A stretch of 64,000 nt of DNA from NCBI RefSeq assembly GCF_038502225.1, contig NC_091352.1, positions 24,783,890 to 24,847,889 on the forward strand. Direction: 5' to 3'. This document shows, piece by piece, positions 54,301 through 64,000 of the stretch. The notes beneath the pieces are model-generated. The model did no database searches. It saw only the letters and a list, made by a program, of their open reading frames with translations, and was not told the DNA's origin. This DNA comes from Cherax quadricarinatus. Taxonomy: Eukaryota > Arthropoda > Malacostraca > Decapoda > Parastacidae. Made by a program: the position numbers and the translations under genes. How positions within the stretch are numbered: the stretch's first letter is position 1; every line of letters begins with the position of its first letter.

Positions 54301-55854
54301 TTGCAGCAGTGATTGTAAGAGGCATTACACCAGAACTGATACCTCTTACAGCAGTGATTGTAAGAGGCATTACACCAGAACTGATACTTCTTACAGCAGT
54401 AATTGTAAGAGGCATTACACCATAACTGATGCCTCTTACAGCAGTGATTGTAAGAGGCATTACACCAGAACTGATGCCTCTTACAGCAGTGATTGTAAGA
54501 GGCATTACACAAGAACTGATACATCTTACAGCAGTGATTGTAAGAGGGATTACACCAGAACTGATGCCTCTTACAGCAGTGATTGTAAGAGTCGTTACAC
54601 CAGAGCTGATGCCTCTTACAGCAGTGATTGTAAGAGGCATTACACCAGAACTGATGCCTCTTACAGCAGTGATTGTAAGAGTCATTACACCAGAACTGAT
54701 GCCTCTTACAGCAGTGATTGTAAGAGTCATTACTCCAGAACTGATGCCTCTTACAGCAGTGATTGTAAGAGTCATTACACCAGAACTGATGCCTCTTACA
54801 GCAGTGATTGTAAGAGTCATTACACCAGAACTGATACCTCTTACAGCAGTGATTGTAAGAGTCATTACACCAGAACTGATGCCTCTTACAGCAGTGATTG
54901 TAAGAGGCATTGCACCATAACTAATGCCTCTTACAGCAGTGATTGTAAGAGTCATTACACCAGAACTGATGCCTCTTACAGCAGTGATTGTAAGAGGCAT
55001 TACACCAGAACTGATGCCTCTTACAGCAGTGATTGTAAGAGGCATTACACCAAAACTGATGCCTCTAACGGCAGGGATTGTAAGAGGCATTACACCAGAA
55101 CTGATGCCTCTTACAGCAGTGATTGTAAGAGTCATTACACCAGAACTGATGCCTCTTACAGCAGTGATTGTAAGAGTCATTACACCAGAACTGATGCCTC
55201 TTACAGCAGTGATTGTAAGAGTCATTACACCAGAACTCATGCCTCTTACATAAGTGATTGTAAGAGGCATTACACCAGAACTGATGCCTCTTACATCATT
55301 GATTGTAAGAGGCATTACACCAGAACTGATGCCTCTTACATCATTGATTGTAAGAGTCATTACACCAGAACTGATGCCTCTTACATCAGTGATTGTAAGA
55401 GGTATTACACCATAACTGATGCCTCTTACAGCAGTGATTGTAAGAGGCATTACACCAGAACTGATGCCTCTTATATCAGTGATTGTAGGAGGCATTACAC
55501 CAGAACTGATGCCTCTTACAGCAGTGATTGTAAGAGGCATTACACCAGAACTGATGCCTCTTACATCAGTGATTGTAAGAGGCATTACACCAGAACTGAT
55601 GCCTCTTACATCAGTGATTGTAAGATGCATTACACCAGAACTGATGCCTCTTACAGCAGGGATTGTAAGAGGCATTACACCAGAACTGATGCCTCTTACA
55701 GCAGTGATTGTAAGAGGCATTACACCAGAACTGATGCCTCTTACATCAGTGATTGTAAGAGGCATTACACCAGAGCTGATGCCTCTTACAGCAGAGATTG
55801 TAAGAGGTATTACACCAGAACTGATGCCTCGTACAGCAGTGATTGTAAGAGGCA

Positions 55855-58345
55855 TTACACCAGAACTGATGCCTCTTACAGCAGTGATTGTAAGAGTCAT
55901 TACACCAGAACTGATGCCTCTTACAGCAGTGATTGTAAGAGGCATTACACCAGAACTGATGCCTCTTACAGCAGTGATTGTAAGAGTCATTACACCAGAA
56001 CTGATGCCTCTTACAGCAGTGATTGTAAGAGTCATTACACCAGAACTGATGCCTCTTACAGCAGTGATTGTAAGAGTCATTACACCAGAACTGATGCCTC
56101 TTACAGCAGTGATTGTAAGAGTCATTACACCAGAACTGATGCCTCTTACAGCAGTGATTGTAAGAGGCATTACACCAGAACTGATACCTCTTACAGCAGT
56201 GATTGTAAGAGACATTACACCAGAACTGATGCCTCTTACAGCAGTGATTGTAAGAGTCATTATACCAGAACTGATGCCTCTTACAGCAGTGATTGTAAGA
56301 GTCATTACACCAGAACTGATGCCTCTTACAGCAGTGATTGTAAGAGTCATTATACCAGAACTGATGCCTCTTACAGCAGTGATTGTAAGAGGCATTACAC
56401 CAGAACTGATGCCTCTTACAGCAGTGATTGTAAGAGGCATTACACCAGAACTGATGCCTCTTACAGCAGTGATTGTAAGAGGCATTACACCAGAACTGAT
56501 GCCTCTTACAGCAGTGATTGTAAGAGGCATTACACCAGAACTGATGCCTCTTACAGCAGTGATTGTAAGAGGCATTACACCAGAACTGATACCTCTTACA
56601 GCAGTGATTGTAAGAGGCATTACACCAGAACTGATGCCTCTTACAGCAGTGATTGTAAGAGACATTACACCAGAACTGATGCCTCTTACAGCAGTGATTG
56701 TAAGAGTCATTATACCAGAACTGATGCCTCTTACAGCAGTGATTGTAAGAGACATTACACCAGAACTGATGCCTCTTACAGCAGTGATTGTAAGAGTCAT
56801 TATACCAGAACTGATGCCTCTTACAGCAGTGATTGTAAGAGGCATTACACCAGAACTGATGCCTCTTACAGCAGTGATTGTAAGAGGCATTACACCAGAA
56901 CTGATGCCTCTTACAGCAGTGATTGTAAGAGGCATTACACCAGAACTGATGCCTCTTACAGCAGTGATTGTAAGAGGCATTACACCAGAACTGATGCCTC
57001 TTACAGCAGTGATTGTAAGAGGCATTACACCAGAACTGATACCTCTTACAGCAGTGATTGTAAGAGGCATTACACCAGAACTGATGCCTCTTACAGCAGT
57101 GATTGTAAGAGACATTACACCAGAACTGATGCCTCTTACAGCAGTGATTGTAAGAGTCATTATACCAGAACTGATGCCTCTTACAGCAGTGATTGTAAGA
57201 GTCATTACACCAGAACTGATGCCTCTTACAGCAGTGATTGTAAGAGTCATTATACCAGAACTGATGCCTCTTACAGCAGTGATTGTAAGAGACATTACAC
57301 CAGAACTGATGCCTCTTACAGCAGTGATTGTAAGAGTCATTATACCAGAACTGATGCCTCTTACAGCAGTGATTGTAAGAGACATTACACCAGAACTGAT
57401 GCCTCTTACAGCAGTGATTGTAAGAGTCATTATACCAGAACTGATGCCTCTTACAGCAGTGATTGTAAGAGGCATTACACCAGAACTGATGCCTCTTACA
57501 GCAGTGATTGTAAGAGGCATTACACCAGAACTGATGCCTCTTACAGCAGTGATTGTAAGAGGCATTACACCAGAACTGATGCCTCTTACAGCAGTGATTG
57601 TAAGAGGCATTACACCAGAACTGATGCCTCTTACAGCAGTGATTGTAAGAGGCATTACACCAGAACTGATACCTCTTACAGCAGTGATTGTAAGAGGCAT
57701 TACACCAGAACTGATGCCTCTTACAGCAGTGATTGTAAGAGACATTACACCAGAACTGATGCCTCTTACAGCAGTGATTGTAAGAGTCATTATACCAGAA
57801 CTGATGCCTCTTACAGCAGTGATTGTAAGAGTCATTACACCAGAACTGATGCCTCTTACAGCAGTGATTGTAAGAGTCATTATACCAGAACTGATGCCTC
57901 TTACAGCAGTGATTGTAAGAGTCATTACACCAGAACTGATGCCTCTTACAGCAGTGATTGTAAGAGGCATTACACCAGAACTGATGCCTCTTACAGCAGT
58001 GATTGTAAGAGTCATTACACCAGAGCTGATGCCTCTTACGGCAGTGATTGTAAGAGGCATTACACCAGAACTGATGCCTCTTACAGCAGTGATTGTAAGA
58101 GGCATTACACCAGAACTGATGCCTCTTACAGCAGTGATTGTAAGAGGCATTACACCAGAACTGATGCCTCTTACAGCAGTGATTGTAAGAGGCATTACAC
58201 CAGAACTGATGCCTCTTACAGCAGTGATTGTAAGAGGCATTACACCAGAACTGATGCCTCTTACAGCAGTGATTGTAAGAGGCATTACACCAGAACTGAT
58301 ACCTCTTACAGCAGTGATTGTAAGAGGCATTACACCCATGCCTCT
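55855..58345. repeat. Recently amplified block with 630-bp periodicity
   Basis: Here nearly all monomers belong to a few exact types. The string CAGAACTGATACCTC is at 56176, 56581, 57031, 57661 and 58291, with spacings of 405, 450, 630 and 630 bp (9, 10, 14 and 14 monomers). Runs with GAGACAT and GTCATTATACC alternate in the same order in each period. The block ends at a broken unit (CACCCATGCCTCTTAAGCAG, 58335). High identity and multi-monomer periods indicate the youngest amplification in this array. Confidence 0.85.
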
Positions 58346-59821
58346 TAAGCAGTGATTTACACCAGAACTGATACCTCTTACAGCAGTGATTGTAAGAGGC
58401 ATTACACCAGAACTGATGCCTCTTACAGCAGTGATTGTAAGAGACATTACACCAGAACTGATGCCTCTTACAGCAGTGATTGTAAGAGTCATTATACCAG
58501 AACTGATGCCTCTTACAGAAGTGATTGTAAGAGTCATTACACCTGAACTGATGCCTCTTACAGCAGTGATTGTAAGAGGCATTACACCAGAACTGATGCC
58601 TCTTACAGCAGTGATGTTAAGAGGCATTACACCAGAACTGATGCCTCTTACAGCAGTGATTGTAAGAGGCATTACACCAGAACTGATGCCTCTTACAGCA
58701 GTGATTGTAAGAGGCATTACACCAGAACTGATGCCTCTTACAGCAGTGATTGTAAGAGTCATTATACCAGAACTGATGCCTCTTACAGCAGTGATTGTAA
58801 GAGGCATTACACCAGAACTGATGCCTCTTACAGCAGTGATTGTAAGAGGCATTACACCAGAACTGATGCCTCTTACAGCAGTGATTGTAAGAGGCATTAC
58901 ACCAGAACTGATGCCTCTTACAGCAGTGATTGTAAGAGTCATTATACCAGAACTGATGCCTCTTACAGCAGTGATTGTAAGAGGCATTACACCAGAACTG
59001 ATGCCTCTTACAGCAGTGATTGTAAGAGGCATTACACCAGAACTGATGCCTCTTACAGCAGTGATTGTAAGAGGCATTACACCAGAACTGATGCCTCTTA
59101 CAGCAGTGATTGTAAGAGGCATTACACCAGAACTGATGCCTCTTACAGCAGTGATTGTAAGAGGCATTACACCAGAGCTGATGCCTCTTACAGCAGTGAT
59201 TGTAAGAGTCATTACACCAGAACTGATGCCTCTTACAGCAATGATTGTAAGAGGCATTACACCAGAACTGATGCCTCTTACAGCAGTGATTGTAAGAGGC
59301 ATTACACCAGAACTGATGCCTCTTACAGCAGTGATTGTAAGAGGCATTACACCAGAACTGATGCCTCTTACAGCAGTGATTGTAAGAGTCATTACAACAG
59401 AACTGATGCCTCTTACAGCAGTGATTGTAAGAGTCATTACACCAGAACTGATGCCTCTTACAACAGTGATTGTAAGAGGCATTACACCAGAACTGATGCC
59501 TCTTACAGCAGTGATTGTAAGAGGCATTACACCAGAACTGATGCCTCTTACAGCAGTGATTGTAAGAGTCATTACACCAGAACTGATGCCTCTTACAGCA
59601 GTGATTGTAAGAGGCATTACACCAGAACTGATGCCTCTTACAGCAGTGATTGTAAGAGGCATTACACCAGAACTGATGCCTCTTACAGCAGTGATTGTAA
59701 GAGGCATTCCACCAGAACTGATGCCTCTTACAGCAGTGATTGTACCAGCGAGTTTATCTTGTGTGCTGGTGTATTTGTTAATAAATTAGTTGAAAAATTC
59801 GAAGCTTGACTTCTTTTAATT

Positions 59822-60016
59822 AAGGAAGGTTGGTAGAGTTAATGGTTGGTATGGTTAATGGTATAGTTGCTATAGTTAATGGAAGGTTCGTATAGTTAAT
59901 AGTTGGTATGGTTAATAGTGTAGTTAATGGTTCGTATGGTTAATAATATAGTAAATGGTTGGTTTGGTTAATGGTATAGTTGGAATAGTTAATGGAAGGC
60001 TGGTATAGTTAATGGA
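59822..60016. repeat. AT-rich imperfect minisatellite
   Basis: Imperfect tandem copies built from TATAGTTAATGG and TTGGTATGGTTAATGG words, with period varying between about 10 and 20 bp. It lies between the end of the 45-bp satellite and the 19-bp minisatellite. No gene is seen. Bases 59745-59821 are plain unique sequence. Confidence 0.75.
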
Positions 60017-60054
60017 ATGTGTAGAGGTCATTTTGCAACTAATAGCCTTGAAGA

Positions 60055-60434
60055 GACCCCTGGCTGTCTTGAAGACCCCTGGCTGTCTTCAAGACCCCTG
60101 GCTGTCTTCAAGACCCCTGGCTGTCTTGAAGACCCCTGGCTGTCTTCAAGACCCCTGGCTGTCTTCAAGACCCCTGGCTGTCTTCAAGACCCCTGGCTGT
60201 CTTCAAGACCCCTGGCTGTCTTCAAGACCCCTGGCTGTCTTCAAGACCCCTGGCTGTCTTCAAGACCCCTGGCTGTCTTCAAGACCCCTGGCTGTCTTCA
60301 AGACCCCTGGCTGTCTTCAAGACCCCTGGCTGTCTTCAAGACCCCTGGCTGTCTTCAAGACCCCTGGCTGTCTTCAAGACCCCTGGCTGTCTTCAAGACC
60401 CCTGGCTGTCTTCAAGACCCCTGGCTGTCTTCAA
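60055..60434. repeat. 19-bp minisatellite, 20 copies
   Basis: Unit GACCCCTGGCTGTCTTCAA starts at 60055 and repeats exactly every 19 bp to 60434, with TTGAA for TTCAA only in the first, second and fourth units. Since 19 is not a multiple of three, all three plus frames read the same 19-residue peptide repeat, which explains the two open frames at 60012-60449 and 60017-60502. They are not genes. The last unit runs without a break into the retroelement-like ORF tail that follows, and GTCTTCAAGAG there is continuous with its coding frame. Confidence 0.95.
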
Positions 60435-60585
60435 GAGGGAGCTGGATAGGTACCTTAAGTCAGTACCTGACCAGCCGAGCAGTGATTCGTACTTTGGATT
60501 GAGTGCGGCCAACAGTAACAGTCAACTTGACCAAGCCCTGATCCACCGGGAGGCCTGGTCGAGGACCGGGCCGCGGGCGCGTTGA
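60430..60585 (+). pseudogene. Retroelement-like ORF C-terminal tail
   Basis: In the frame starting with TTC at 60430 the plus strand reads about 51 codons, FKRELDRYLKSVPDQPS and on, to a TGA at 60583-60585. A phenylalanine-lysine-arginine ... leucine-aspartate ... leucine helix just before a stop is typical of the C-terminal end of non-LTR retrotransposon reverse transcriptases. I also associate this sequence with dispersed repeats of crustacean genomes, from memory. Everything upstream in the frame is the 19-bp minisatellite, so only the tail survives. No catalytic domain is present. It could also be the end of some other dispersed repeat. Confidence 0.4.
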
Positions 60586-60945
60586 CCCCCGAAAGTACCT
60601 CCAGGTAATTATATTGCATTCATTAGCTAGATTGAGCATCCTCAAGGAGAATGCTTTGATGCAAGAGAAGGGCTTTTGATCCAAGGAATTTAATTTTTCA
60701 TTCACTTCACTGGACAGAATCTCTACCATTCCTCTAGCATCATATGATCTTCAAGTGTTTAATGATTTCCCGTAATTAACATAAAGCAATTCTCAATGAC
60801 ATTGATCTCTGATGACTGACGCATCGAACGACACAAATGCGGCGTTATTTTGTGTGTGTGGAAGCATATGGATACACAAAAGGATAAGGAACTAGGCCCT
60901 CAAAGGGTTCACAGGAGAACAATTGGATTTATGTCTACTGTTCAC
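60586..60945. other. Intergenic stretch without a recognised gene
   Basis: Ordinary-complexity sequence after the retroelement-like tail. An 89-codon minus frame (60460-60729) overlaps the tail antisense, and I found no feature supporting it as a gene. It could be the 3' untranslated part of the upstream element. Confidence 0.5.
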
Positions 60946-61200
60946 TTATCTGTTACAAGCAAATTTAGGGATTTTTCTTAATGTATCTGGTATCTTATTT
61001 TCATAAATAAGATACCTTGACATGTCATATAGGTTATCATACTGTCTGTCTCTGTATTCCTCAATAAGTGGGCAATTAAGCACATAGTGTTCAAGACAGT
61101 GACCATATGTCTGATCACATAATTTACATTTAGTTTGATCATCATCTGTGTATCTCCCAAACTGCCAGAAGTACTTGTAACCAAGCTTAAGCCTGGCCAC
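60946..61200 (-). pseudogene. LINE ORF2 C-terminal fragment with CCHC zinc motif
   Basis: The minus strand encodes 84 residues ending at TAA (60946-60948). They contain CX2CX9HX4C (C25, C28, H38, C43, within CKLCDQTYGHCLEHYVLNC) followed by PLIEEYRDRQY. A single CCHC motif with an LEH core near the C-terminus is typical of non-LTR retrotransposons whose ORF2 carries RNase H (Jockey/I-like groups). It is thought to bind nucleic acid. There is no proper start. The frame enters from the 44-bp minisatellite at its right, whose units encode the same VARLKLGYKY residues that begin this fragment. The rest of the ORF is at 62048-62352. Not functional. Confidence 0.65.
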
Positions 61201-62094
61201 TACAACATCAGTCAGTACTTGTAACCAAGCCTAAGTCTGGCCACTACAACATCAGTCAGTACTTGTAACCAAGCCTGAGCCTGGCCACTACAACATCAGT
61301 CAGTACTTGTAACCAAGCTTAAGCCTGGCCACTACAACATCAGTCAGTACTTGTAACCAAGCTTAAGCCTGGCCACTACAACATCAGTCAGTACTTGTAA
61401 CCAAGCTTAAGCCTGGCCACTACAACATCAGTCAGTACTTGTAACCAAGCCTAAGTCTGGCCACTACAACATCAGTCAGTACTTGTAACCAAGCCTAAGT
61501 CTGGCCACTACAACATCAGTCAGTACTTGTAACCAAGCTTAAGCCTGGCCACTACAACATCAGTCAGTACTTGTAACCAAGACTAAGCCTGGCCACTACA
61601 ACATCAGTCAGTACTTGTAACCAAGCCTAAGCCTGGCCACTACAACATCAGTCAGTACTTGTAACCAAGCTAAAGCCTGGCCACTACAACATCAGTCAGT
61701 ACTTGTAACCAAGCCTAAGCCTGGCCACTACAACATCAGTCAGTACTTGTAACCAACCCTAAGCCTGGCCACTACAACATCAGTCAGTACTTGTAACCAA
61801 GCTTAAGCCTGGCCACTACAACATCAGTCAGTACTTGTAACCAAGCTTAAGCCTGGCCACTACAACATCAGTCAGTACTTGTAACCAAGCTAAAGCCTGG
61901 ACACTACAACATCAGTCAGTACTTGTAACCAAGCTTAAGCCTGGCCACTACAACATCAGTCAGTACTTGTAACCAAGCTTAAGCCTGGCCACTACAACAT
62001 CAGTCAGTACTTGTAACCAACCCTAAGCCTGGCCACTACAACATCAGTCAGTACTTGTAACCAAGCCTAAGTCTGGCCACTACAACATCAATCA
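61170..62094. repeat. 44-bp minisatellite, 21 copies, made of LINE coding sequence
   Basis: GTACTTGTAA occurs at 61171 and then every 44 bp exactly to 62051, giving 21 copies. On the minus strand each unit encodes part of the LINE peptide DVVVARLKLGYKY. That peptide is present once in the flanks, at the junction of the fragments at 62048-62257 and 60946-61200. The units differ only by a few substitutions (AAGCTTAAG, AAGCCTAAG, AACCCTAAG, AAGACTAAG). Since 44 is not a multiple of three, amplification destroys the reading frame. The expansion therefore arose inside the ORF after, or at, its inactivation. Confidence 0.93.
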
Positions 62095-62257
62095 GTCTGT
62101 TCACATTGCACTTTGCTCCATAAACATACTTATCTACGTTCATGTTATCATAGTAGGTTATAGATCTACTCAGGCTTCTAACTGCATTCCTATAATATTC
62201 ATTTTCATTATTTACATCTCCTAATATTATTCCTAATGCTAGACACATATATACCAA
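62048..62257 (-). pseudogene. LINE ORF2 fragment upstream of the zinc motif
   Basis: The minus strand reads NNENEYYRNAVRSLSRSITY, then NMNVDKYVYGAKCNVNRLID and VVVARLRLGYKY, where it enters the 44-bp minisatellite. Its natural continuation is the CCHC fragment at 60946-61200. The first 15 or so residues of the open frame (near 62215-62257) are out of frame with the homology, which comes from the RNase H fragment by a frameshift. Confidence rests on the continuity of peptide sense across the minisatellite. Confidence 0.6.
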
Positions 62258-62352
62258 AGTTATATTCTACATTCTCCTTCTGGGTGCTCTTCTTGGCTAA
62301 CATATCAACTTTATCGTGAAGGAGTAATCCAATATGTGATGGGATACATAGC
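62212..62352 (-). pseudogene. RNase H C-terminal remnant of the same LINE
   Basis: On the minus strand from about 62350, one frame reads CIPSHIGLLLHDKVDMLAKK followed by a charged stretch. This matches the well-known end of RNase H domains in LINE ORF2 (W-x-PSH-x-G ... D-x-A-x-x-A), with the aspartate of DKVDMLAKK at the expected catalytic spot. The conserved Trp is replaced by Cys. The frame ends after RRCK at about 62212 and sense continues in another frame. Too short for the track of long ORFs, but coherent with its neighbours. Confidence 0.6.
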
Positions 62353-62491
62353 AGAAGAAATTACCAAAAGTAATTAGATAAATTACAATATTACTTTTCA
62401 GGCAATAATTTCTGAGAGCCGCTTCCGATTATCTTTAACTCTGCAATGTTGATATCTGGATATTGGCCTCTCTGAGATAAGAGAACGACTT
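62353..62491. other. Short unique spacer
   Basis: AT-rich unique bases between the LINE remnant and the 34-bp minisatellite. No feature seen. Confidence 0.5.
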
Positions 62492-63119
62492 ATACCTTCC
62501 CAACCACGAAAACCCCACATACCCAATACCTTCCCAATCACGAACACCCCACATACCATATACCTTCCCAACCACGAACACCCCACATACCATATACCTT
62601 CCCAACCACGAACACCCCACATACCACATACCTTCCCAACCATGAATACCCTACATACCACATACCTTCCCAACCACGAACACACCACATACCTTCCCAA
62701 CCAAGAACACACCACATAACTTTCCAACCACGAACACACCACATACCTTCCCAACCAAGAACACACCACATAACTTCCCAACCACGAACACCCCACACAC
62801 CACATACCTTCCCAACCACTAACACCCCACACACCACATACCTTCCCAACAACGAACACCCCACACACCACATACCTTCCCAACAACGAACACCCCACAC
62901 ACCACATACCTCCCCAACCACGAACACCCCACACACCACATACCTCCCCAACCACGAACACCACACACACCATATACCTTCCCAGCCACGAACACTACAC
63001 ACACCACATACCTTCCCAACCACGAACACCCCACACACCACATACCTTCCCAACCACGAACACTACACACACCACATACCTTCCCAACCACGAACACCCC
63101 ACACATCACATACGTTCCC
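62492..63119. repeat. 34-bp minisatellite with 27-bp variants
   Basis: Units begin CCTTCCCAACCACGAACACC and continue CCACACACCACATA (34 bp). A group of shortened 27-bp units (CACGAACACACCACATA) lies at about 62665-62780. Most change is at a few sites (ACGAACACC/ACAACGAAC, CACACA/CATACC). On the minus strand the array is open in several frames and reads Val/Gly/Cys/Trp-rich peptides, up to 191 codons. These are repeat translations, not genes. Confidence 0.93.
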
Positions 63120-63820
63120 TTCAGCCCATCCCAGCTTAGAAGTACATCACCCAGTCTTCACATATAAACATTGTGGTTGCTGGTAATGACATTACATGGG
63201 TATAGCAGCCATATACCTGCAAGTAAAACCCAAAACGACACTAGAGAACATGGCACCTGCTGGATATACAATAACTGCGGAACGATCTTCCTCCCACAAC
63301 ATTGTAACGCTGCACGCTAGTGCCTAGGTTTCTGGCCTCTCCTAGAAGAGAATGAGAATCATTAGATAGCACCTGATTCAGGCTTCACCTGATTAGCCAG
63401 CCCATTCAGGCTTCTCCACTACATACAACCTCCAAAAAGCTCTCATACTGGTGGAAATTAGCACTCTCACTGTCGCTCAACTCTCTGTATTCTTGGAAAA
63501 CAGTCAATGACACCCAACATTGGCAAACACTCTTTGTTTGGTAATGTCAGCTTATTTGTTCCACCAAGAAGCAAGAAATCCCTAGCAACATCTGTCATTA
63601 GGACGATAAACGAGTTCTTTTGAGACGATTTTCTGGTCTGCCTTCCTTCCCTTTCAAAACATGGCCGATAGAGACGTGAAAGCCGAATCTCCTCATTAAT
63701 CACCAAAATAAAATCTCAGGTCAGAAAGAAAATAGAGAAGGGGAAGGCAGCAGGAACAATGATACTAATCACCAATGATGATAAATGTATTTCTATATAT
63801 GTGTCCCTTGAGATTCCACC
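63120..63820. other. Unique stretch, no recognised gene
   Basis: About 700 bp of ordinary-complexity sequence. A 79-codon minus frame (63467-63706) starts at TTG with no ATG upstream in it, and I recognise no domain. GATTCAGGCTTCACC and CATTCAGGCTTCTCC (about 63374 and 63405) form a small direct repeat. An exon of an unknown gene cannot be excluded. Confidence 0.4.
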
Positions 63821-63821
63821 A

Positions 63822-64000
63822 CAGCTGATGCTACACAGGGCGAACACCCCACACACAGCTGATGCTACACAGGGCGAACACCCCACACACAGCTGATGCT
63901 ACACAGGGCGAACACCCCACACACAGCTGATGCTACACAGGGCGAACACCCCACACACAGCTGATGCTACACAGGGCGAACACCCCACACACAGCTGATG
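63822..64000. repeat. 34-bp minisatellite, at least 5 copies, cut by window end
   Basis: Unit CAGCTGATGCTACACAGGGC plus GAACACCCCACACA, exact copies every 34 bp from 63822, with the sixth cut off by the window end. It shares the 15-nt core CGAACACCCCACACA and the same period with the array at 62492-63119, but the rest of the unit differs. Confidence 0.95.

Larger units (their letters stand above)
28361..59744. repeat. 45-bp satellite array, about 700 monomers
   Basis: Head-to-tail copies of a 45-bp unit, unrelated to the 29-bp satellite. In the copy from 28385, the arm ATGCCTCTTAC (28385-28395) and the arm GTAAGAGGCAT (28406-28416) form a perfect 11-bp inverted repeat around loop AGCAGTGATT. 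A 13-nt spacer TACACCAGAACTG then leads to the next unit. The commonest variants are GAGTCAT for GAGGCAT and GATACC for GATGCC. Because 45 is divisible by three and the unit has no stop in two plus and two minus frames, long open frames appear on both strands (15-residue repeats MPLTAVIVRGITPEL, YSSDCKRHYTRTDAS, MPLTITAVRGISSGV, CNASYNHCCKRHQFW). I do not call any of them a gene. The array starts abruptly at about 28361 and ends at 59744 (TGTA/CCAGCG). Confidence 0.98.

Noticed and set aside
28361..59744. CRISPR-like array because of regular palindromic repeats
   Set aside because: There are no unique spacers. The repeats are contiguous, the loop and linker are as conserved as the arms, and the surrounding DNA is eukaryotic with no cas genes.
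60012..60502. Two plus frames with a 19-residue repeat
   Set aside because: All frames of a 19-bp repeat give the same peptide. Only the short tail after 60430 carries other coding signal.
62398..63109. Val/Gly/Cys/Trp-rich minus frames of up to 191 codons
   Set aside because: Translations of the 34-bp minisatellite in overlapping frames. They start and end with the repeat.
63467..63706. 79-codon minus frame as a small gene
   Set aside because: Begins at TTG, has no recognised motif, and its length is within chance expectation.

Overview
This window looks like heterochromatin-type eukaryotic DNA. About 56 of its 64 kb is tandem satellite. The rest is fragments of retrotransposons and small minisatellites. 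I see no intact protein-coding gene, no rRNA or tRNA gene and no CRISPR array. The host is probably an arthropod, and my best guess is a decapod crustacean. That guess rests on the style of the retroelements and on a dispersed repeat at about 27.6-27.9 kb that I associate from memory with decapod genomes. It is an inference, not a proof.

Layout: (1) 1-7417 is a degenerate array of a 29-bp satellite, with an internal tandem duplication of about 1.1 kb. (2) 7418-10211 is a dead Ty3/Gypsy-type LTR retrotransposon on the minus strand. It has two LTRs and frameshifted gag and protease remnants, and no reverse transcriptase, RNase H or integrase. (3) 10231-27427 is the same 29-bp satellite, now much more homogeneous. 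It has a higher-order structure marked by short 27-bp monomers, and a 2-kb block present twice 4.28 kb apart. (4) 27428-28360 is a non-satellite island with a dispersed repeat and a perfect 16-bp hairpin. (5) 28361-59744 is a second, unrelated 45-bp satellite of roughly 700 monomers. Each consensus monomer carries an 11-bp inverted repeat, and a 44-bp variant monomer recurs eight times as a higher-order landmark. (6) 59745-64000 is a mosaic. It contains an AT-rich minisatellite, a 20-copy 19-bp minisatellite fused to a retroelement-like ORF tail, a LINE C-terminal coding fragment (RNase H end and CCHC zinc motif, minus strand) split by a 21-copy 44-bp minisatellite made of its own coding sequence, and two 34-bp minisatellites that share a core.

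The very long open reading frames in the 45-bp array (up to about 1,900 codons) follow from a stop-free monomer whose length is a multiple of three. They should not be read as genes. No genes act together here. What the window shows is satellite turnover: unequal exchange, homogenised array centres beside degenerate or broken patches, retroelement insertion, and new minisatellites arising from retroelement coding sequence.
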